A stretch of 10,206 nucleotides of DNA from Pseudomonadota bacterium. Lineage in GTDB: Bacteria > Pseudomonadota > Gammaproteobacteria > Burkholderiales > Ferrovaceae. Made by a program: the position numbers and the translations under genes. Each line of letters begins with the position of its first letter. Position 1 is the stretch's first letter. A model generated the notes under the pieces. The model made no database searches. It was given only the letters and a program-made list of their open reading frames with translations, and had not been told where the DNA came from. Below, piece after piece: positions 6,505-10,206 of the stretch. The DNA is taken from assembly GCA_021805725.1 (NCBI GenBank), contig JAJZEH010000008.1, forward strand, positions 1 to 10,206, given 5' to 3'.

Positions 6505-9500
6505 ATGTCTGATACAACGCCATTGCTACGATCCCTCCTGCGGCAACGCATCCTCATGCTGGATGGTGCCATGGGTACCATGATCCAGAGTTACAAGCTC
6601 AGCGAATCCGATTACCGGGGAGAACGCTTTCGTGATTTTCCCCATGATCTCAAGGGCAACAATGATTTGCTGGTGCTGACCCAGCCCCAGATCATTCGCG
6701 CCATCCACGCGGCTTACCTGGACGCGGGGGCCGACATCATTGAAACCAACACGTTTAACGCCACTTCAGTGTCCATGGCCGACTATCACATGGCTGACCT
6801 GGTGGGGGAGATCAACCTTGCCGCAGCCAAACTGGCTCGGGAAGTAGCTGACGAAGCAACGCGCAGCACGCCGGACAAGCCCCGATTCGTGGCAGGCGTG
6901 CTGGGCCCTACCACACGGACTGCATCCATCTCGCCCGACGTCAACGACCCGGGTTTTCGCAACGTGGATTTCGACGCCCTGGTCGTTGCCTACCGTGAGG
7001 CGATTGGCGGCCTGGTTGACGGCGGCGTGGACATCCTGCTGGTGGAGACTGTCTTTGACACCCTCAACGCCAAGGCTGCGTTATTCGCCATAGACGAGTA
7101 TTTTGAGACTCATGGGCTGCGCCTGCCGGTGATGATCTCTGGCACCATTACCGACCAGAGCGGGAGAACGCTGACAGGGCAAACCACTGAGGCATTCTGG
7201 AATTCGCTGCGTCACATTCGCCCCCTTTCCATCGGCCTCAACTGTGCGCTTGGCGCCGCGTTGATGCGCCCCTACATCGAAGAGCTTGCACGCGTTGCGG
7301 ACACCCATGTCAGCGCCCATCCCAATGCCGGACTGCCCAATCCCCTGGCAGAATCAGGATACGACGAAGGCCCTGAAGAAACTGCCGCCCTGCTGAAGGA
7401 ATTTGCCGAATCCGGATTCATCAACATCGTGGGAGGCTGCTGCGGCACCACGCCTGCACACATCAAGGCCATTGCCGACGCAGTCAGGGACATTCCGCCA
7501 CGGGCCATTCCTGAAATGACGCCCATGACGCGGCTGTCCGGTCTGGAACCGTTCAACATCGGTGAAGATTCGTTGTTCGTCAACGTGGGCGAACGCACCA
7601 ACGTGACAGGATCCAAGGCTTTTGCGCGGCTGATCCTGGCCGGGAATTACAACGAAGCGTTGTCCGTGGCACGCAACCAGGTGGAAAACGGCGCCCAGAT
7701 CATTGATATCAATATGGATGAAGCCATGCTGGATTCGAAAGCAGCCATGAAGCGCTTTCTCAATCTGGTGGCATCCGAACCGGATATCTCCCGCGTCCCC
7801 ATTATGATTGATTCCTCGGATTGGGCCGTTCTGGAAACGGGGTTGAAGTGCATCCAGGGCAAGCCCATTGTCAATTCCATCAGCCTCAAGGAGGGAGAGG
7901 CCGAGTTTTTGCACCGTGCCAAACTGGCGCGCCGCTATGGCGCTGCGGTCATTGTCATGGCCTTTGATGAACAGGGGCAGGCGGACACCCTGGCGCGCAA
8001 AGTGGAAATCTGCACGCGTTCCTACCATTTGTTGACGGAAACAGTGGGGTATTCGGCCGAAGACATCATCTTTGACCCCAACATTTTTGCCATTGCTACG
8101 GGGATCGAAGAGCATAACCGGTATGCCCTGGATTTTATCGAGGCCGTACGCACCATCCGGCAAACATTGCCCCATGCAAAGATCAGCGGTGGGGTTTCGA
8201 ACGTCAGTTTTTCATTCCGCGGCAATGACGCGGTGCGCGAAGCCATTCACACGGCGTTTCTCTACCACGCCATCAGGGCCGGTATGACGATGGGTATCGT
8301 CAATGCAGGGCAGTTGGGTGTTTATGCCGAAATTCCCCAGGACCTGCTGGAACATGTGGAAGACATCATCCTCAATCGCCGTCCAGATGCTGCAGAACGG
8401 ATGGTGGCCTTTGCCAGTCAGGTCAAGGGGGGGGCGGCGCGTACCCAGTCTGAAGACCTTTCCTGGCGCGATGCCCCGGTGCATGAGCGCCTGATCCATG
8501 CGCTGGTCAAGGGCGTTGCCACTTACATTGAGGAAGACGCCGAGGCGGCGCGGTTATTGAGCGAACATCCCATTCATGTCATCGAGGGCCCCTTGATGGA
8601 TGGCATGAACGTGGTGGGTGATCTGTTTGGCGAAGGCAAGATGTTCCTGCCCCAGGTGGTCAAGTCGGCGCGCGTGATGAAGCAGGCTGTGGCTCATCTG
8701 GTTCCATACATCGAAGCGGAAAAGGAAAGGCTGGGTGTCTCCACCACCAAGGGAAAAATCCTGCTTGCCACCGTCAAGGGAGACGTGCACGACATCGGCA
8801 AAAATATCGTGGCGGTGGTGCTTCAGTGCAATAATTTCGAAGTGGTCAATCTGGGCGTCATGGTGCCCTGTGAAAAAATTCTGCAGGTGGCCCGGGAAGA
8901 GAAGGTGGACATCATCGGGTTGTCCGGGTTGATTACGCCCTCGCTTGAAGAAATGGCGCATGTGGCGCGGGAAATGCAACGGGAAGCCTTTGACATTCCG
9001 CTCCTGATTGGCGGCGCCACGACTTCCCGCGTGCATACGGCGGTCAAGATCGAGCCGCACTATCATGGCGCCACGGTTTATGTTCCTGATGCCTCGCGCG
9101 CCGTCGGCGTGTGCTCTCAACTGCTCAGTACCGAATTGCGCGACGCCTACATCCGTGACCTCAAGGCCGATCTCCAGAGGGTGAGGACACAGCATGAAGG
9201 CAAGAAGGGGGGCGCCAAACTGCTGGACCTTGCTACGGCGCGCAAGCATGGCATGAAAACCGACTGGCTGGCGTACACGCCACCCCGTCCCTCGTTTTTG
9301 GGGGTCAGACCCGTGCGTGACGTTCCCCTCTCTGAGCTGGTGCCCTATATTGACTGGACGCCGTTTTTCCAGACATGGGAGCTGAGTGGCCGTTACCCCA
9401 ACATTCTCCAGGACGACGTGGTGGGAGAGGCTGCGCGCAACCTGTTCGCTGACGCGCAGGCCATGTTGCGGCAGATCGTGGAGGAGCGCTGGCTGACTGC

Positions 9501-10206
9501 GCATGGTGTGGTGGGGTTCTTCCCGGCGGCGACCCTGGAGAATGGTGATGACATCGCGCTCTATTCGGACGAATCACACACCTCGGTCCTGAAGGTCTTG
9601 CACCATCTGCGCCAGCAGAATGAAAAGCCGGCTGATCGTCACAATGCATGCCTGTCCGACTATGTGGCGCCAAAGGGCACGGGTATTGCAGACTACATCG
9701 GCGCGTTTGCCGTGACGGCTGGCATAGGCATCGATGCGAGGGTCGCAGCATTCGAAGCGCAGCATGACGACTATAACGCCATTCTGCTCAAGGCCCTGGC
9801 GGATCGATTGGCTGAAGCGTTTGCCGAATGGTTGCATGCCCGGGTGCGGCGTGAGTTCTGGGGGTATGCCCCGGAAGAGAGCCTCGATTGCGAAGCCCTG
9901 ATTGCCGAACGTTATCGCGGCATCCGGCCAGCTCCGGGATACCCGGCCTGTCCCGATCACACGGAAAAGGCGGCGCTTTTCGAGCTGCTGGAAGTGGAGC
10001 GGCATGCAGAAATCCACTTGACGGAAAGCTATGCCATGTGGCCGACAGCAGCGGTCAGCGGCTTTTATTTTGCCCATCCGCAGAGCGCCTATTTTGCGGT
10101 AGGGAAAATCGCCCGTGACCAGGTGGAAGATTATGCCCGTCGCAAAGGCATGGATTTGCAGGAAACCGAGCGCTGGCTGGCCCCGATTCTTGCGTATACG
10201 CCAGGA
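6505..10206 (+). CDS. metH: Cobalamin-dependent methionine synthase (3' end cut)
   Basis: This enzyme transfers the methyl group of 5-methyltetrahydrofolate through cobalamin to homocysteine, forming methionine. The frame is open for 1234 codons to the window edge; family proteins are about 1230-1250 residues, and the closing [14 protein letters not shown] matches their C-terminus, so only a few codons are missing. ATG 6505 is the first possible start after an in-frame stop at 6490; no good ribosome binding site precedes it. The homocysteine domain (1-330) has zinc ligands Cys247, Cys312 and Cys313 ([16 protein letters not shown]). The pterin domain (about 355-630) starts [13 protein letters not shown]. 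The cobalamin domain has [10 protein letters not shown] with lower-ligand His762. The AdoMet reactivation domain (about 925 on) has [15 protein letters not shown]. It is intact and separated from amtB by a terminator. Confidence 0.97.
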   Translation, partial: MSDTTPLLRSLLRQRILMLDGAMGTMIQSYKLSESDYRGERFRDFPHDLKGNNDLLVLTQPQIIRAIHAAYLDAGADIIETNTFNATSVSMADYHMADLVGEINLAAAKLAREVADEATRSTPDKPRFVAGVLGPTTRTASISPDVNDPGFRNVDFDALVVAYREAIGGLVDGGVDILLVETVFDTLNAKAALFAIDEYFETHGLRLPVMISGTITDQSGRTLTGQTTEAFWNSLRHIRPLSIGLNCALGAALMRPYIEELARVADTHVSAHPNAGLPNPLAESGYDEGPEETAALLKEFAESGFINIVGGCCGTTPAHIKAIADAVRDIPPRAIPEMTPMTRLSGLEPFNIGEDSLFVNVGERTNVTGSKAFARLILAGNYNEALSVARNQVENGAQIIDINMDEAMLDSKAAMKRFLNLVASEPDISRVPIMIDSSDWAVLETGLKCIQGKPIVNSISLKEGEAEFLHRAKLARRYGAAVIVMAFDEQGQADTLARKVEICTRSYHLLTETVGYSAEDIIFDPNIFAIATGIEEHNRYALDFIEAVRTIRQTLPHAKISGGVSNVSFSFRGNDAVREAIHTAFLYHAIRAGMTMGIVNAGQLGVYAEIPQDLLEHVEDIILNRRPDAAERMVAFASQVKGGAARTQSEDLSWRDAPVHERLIHALVKGVATYIEEDAEAARLLSEHPIHVIEGPLMDGMNVVGDLFGEGKMFLPQVVKSARVMKQAVAHLVPYIEAEKERLGVSTTKGKILLATVKGDVHDIGKNIVAVVLQCNNFEVVNLGVMVPCEKILQVAREEKVDIIGLSGLITPSLEEMAHVAREMQREAFDIPLLIGGATTSRVHTAVKIEPHYHGATVYVPDASRAVGVCSQLLSTELRDAYIRDLKADLQRVRTQHEGKKGGAKLLDLATARKHGMKTDWLAYTPPRPSFLGVRPVRDVPLSELVPYIDWTPFFQTWELSGRYPNILQDDVVGEAARNLFADAQAMLRQIVEERWLTAHGVVGFFPAATLENGDDIALYSDESHTSVLKVLHHLRQQNEKPADRHNACLSDYVAPKGTGIADYIGAFAVTAGIGIDARVAAFEAQHDDYNAILLKALADRLAEAFAEWLHARVRREFWGYAPEESLDCEALIAERYRGIRPAPGYPACPDHTEKAALFELLEVERHAEIHLTESYAMWPTAAVSGFYFAHPQSAYFAVGKIARDQVEDYARRKGMDLQETERWLAPILAYTPG

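Noticed and set aside
7354..8175. Long minus-strand open frames inside metH, also 8554-9504
   Set aside because: The plus strand encodes continuous MetH with all motifs; the antisense frames are rich in His/Gln/Arg, typical of complements of coding sequence.

Overview
The window is compact, protein-coding bacterial DNA, most likely from a betaproteobacterium. The signs are a NodT-type efflux lipoprotein, a QseB/TctD-like two-component pair, ubiK, a glnK-amtB pair under an apparent sigma54/NtrC promoter, and a cobalamin-dependent metH with proteobacterial motifs. I cannot fix the genus. There are no RNA genes, insertion sequences or CRISPR arrays. No gene-free gap exceeds 300 bases; the longest is 257 bases, between ubiK and the porin, and it carries regulatory sites.

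Left block (1-2850): the 5' part of an outer-membrane efflux lipoprotein gene runs leftward off the window. A divergent two-component operon starts 119 bases away: an OmpR-family response regulator and a TctE/QseC-type histidine kinase, overlapping by 17 bases. The divergent layout suggests that the regulator controls the efflux genes and itself. The kinase gene converges on ubiK (leftward, ubiquinone biosynthesis accessory factor), and the two stop codons share the bases CTAG.

Central block (3084-6420): the intergenic region holds a near-consensus NtrC dyad and a -24/-12 sigma54 promoter with exact GG-N10-GC spacing. The dyad is centred about 108 bases before the predicted transcription start, and a weaker NtrC half-site lies 31 bases further upstream. 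This reproduces the geometry of classical NtrC-activated glnA promoters. Downstream lie a 414-residue BBP2/OmpL-like outer-membrane beta-barrel gene, glnK (PII signalling protein) and amtB (ammonium channel with a signal peptide and an Ala/Pro-rich periplasmic extension). An intrinsic terminator follows. The operon would put an outer-membrane channel, an inner-membrane ammonium channel and its regulator under one nitrogen-limitation switch.

Right block (6421-10206): a strong REP-like hairpin with an overlapping alternative pairing precedes metH, the cobalamin-dependent methionine synthase. metH is open to the window edge and probably lacks only its last few codons.

Most genes are ordinary housekeeping or regulatory genes. 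The most noteworthy point is the porin placed under apparent nitrogen control with glnK-amtB. I see no clear sign of an entirely new system.
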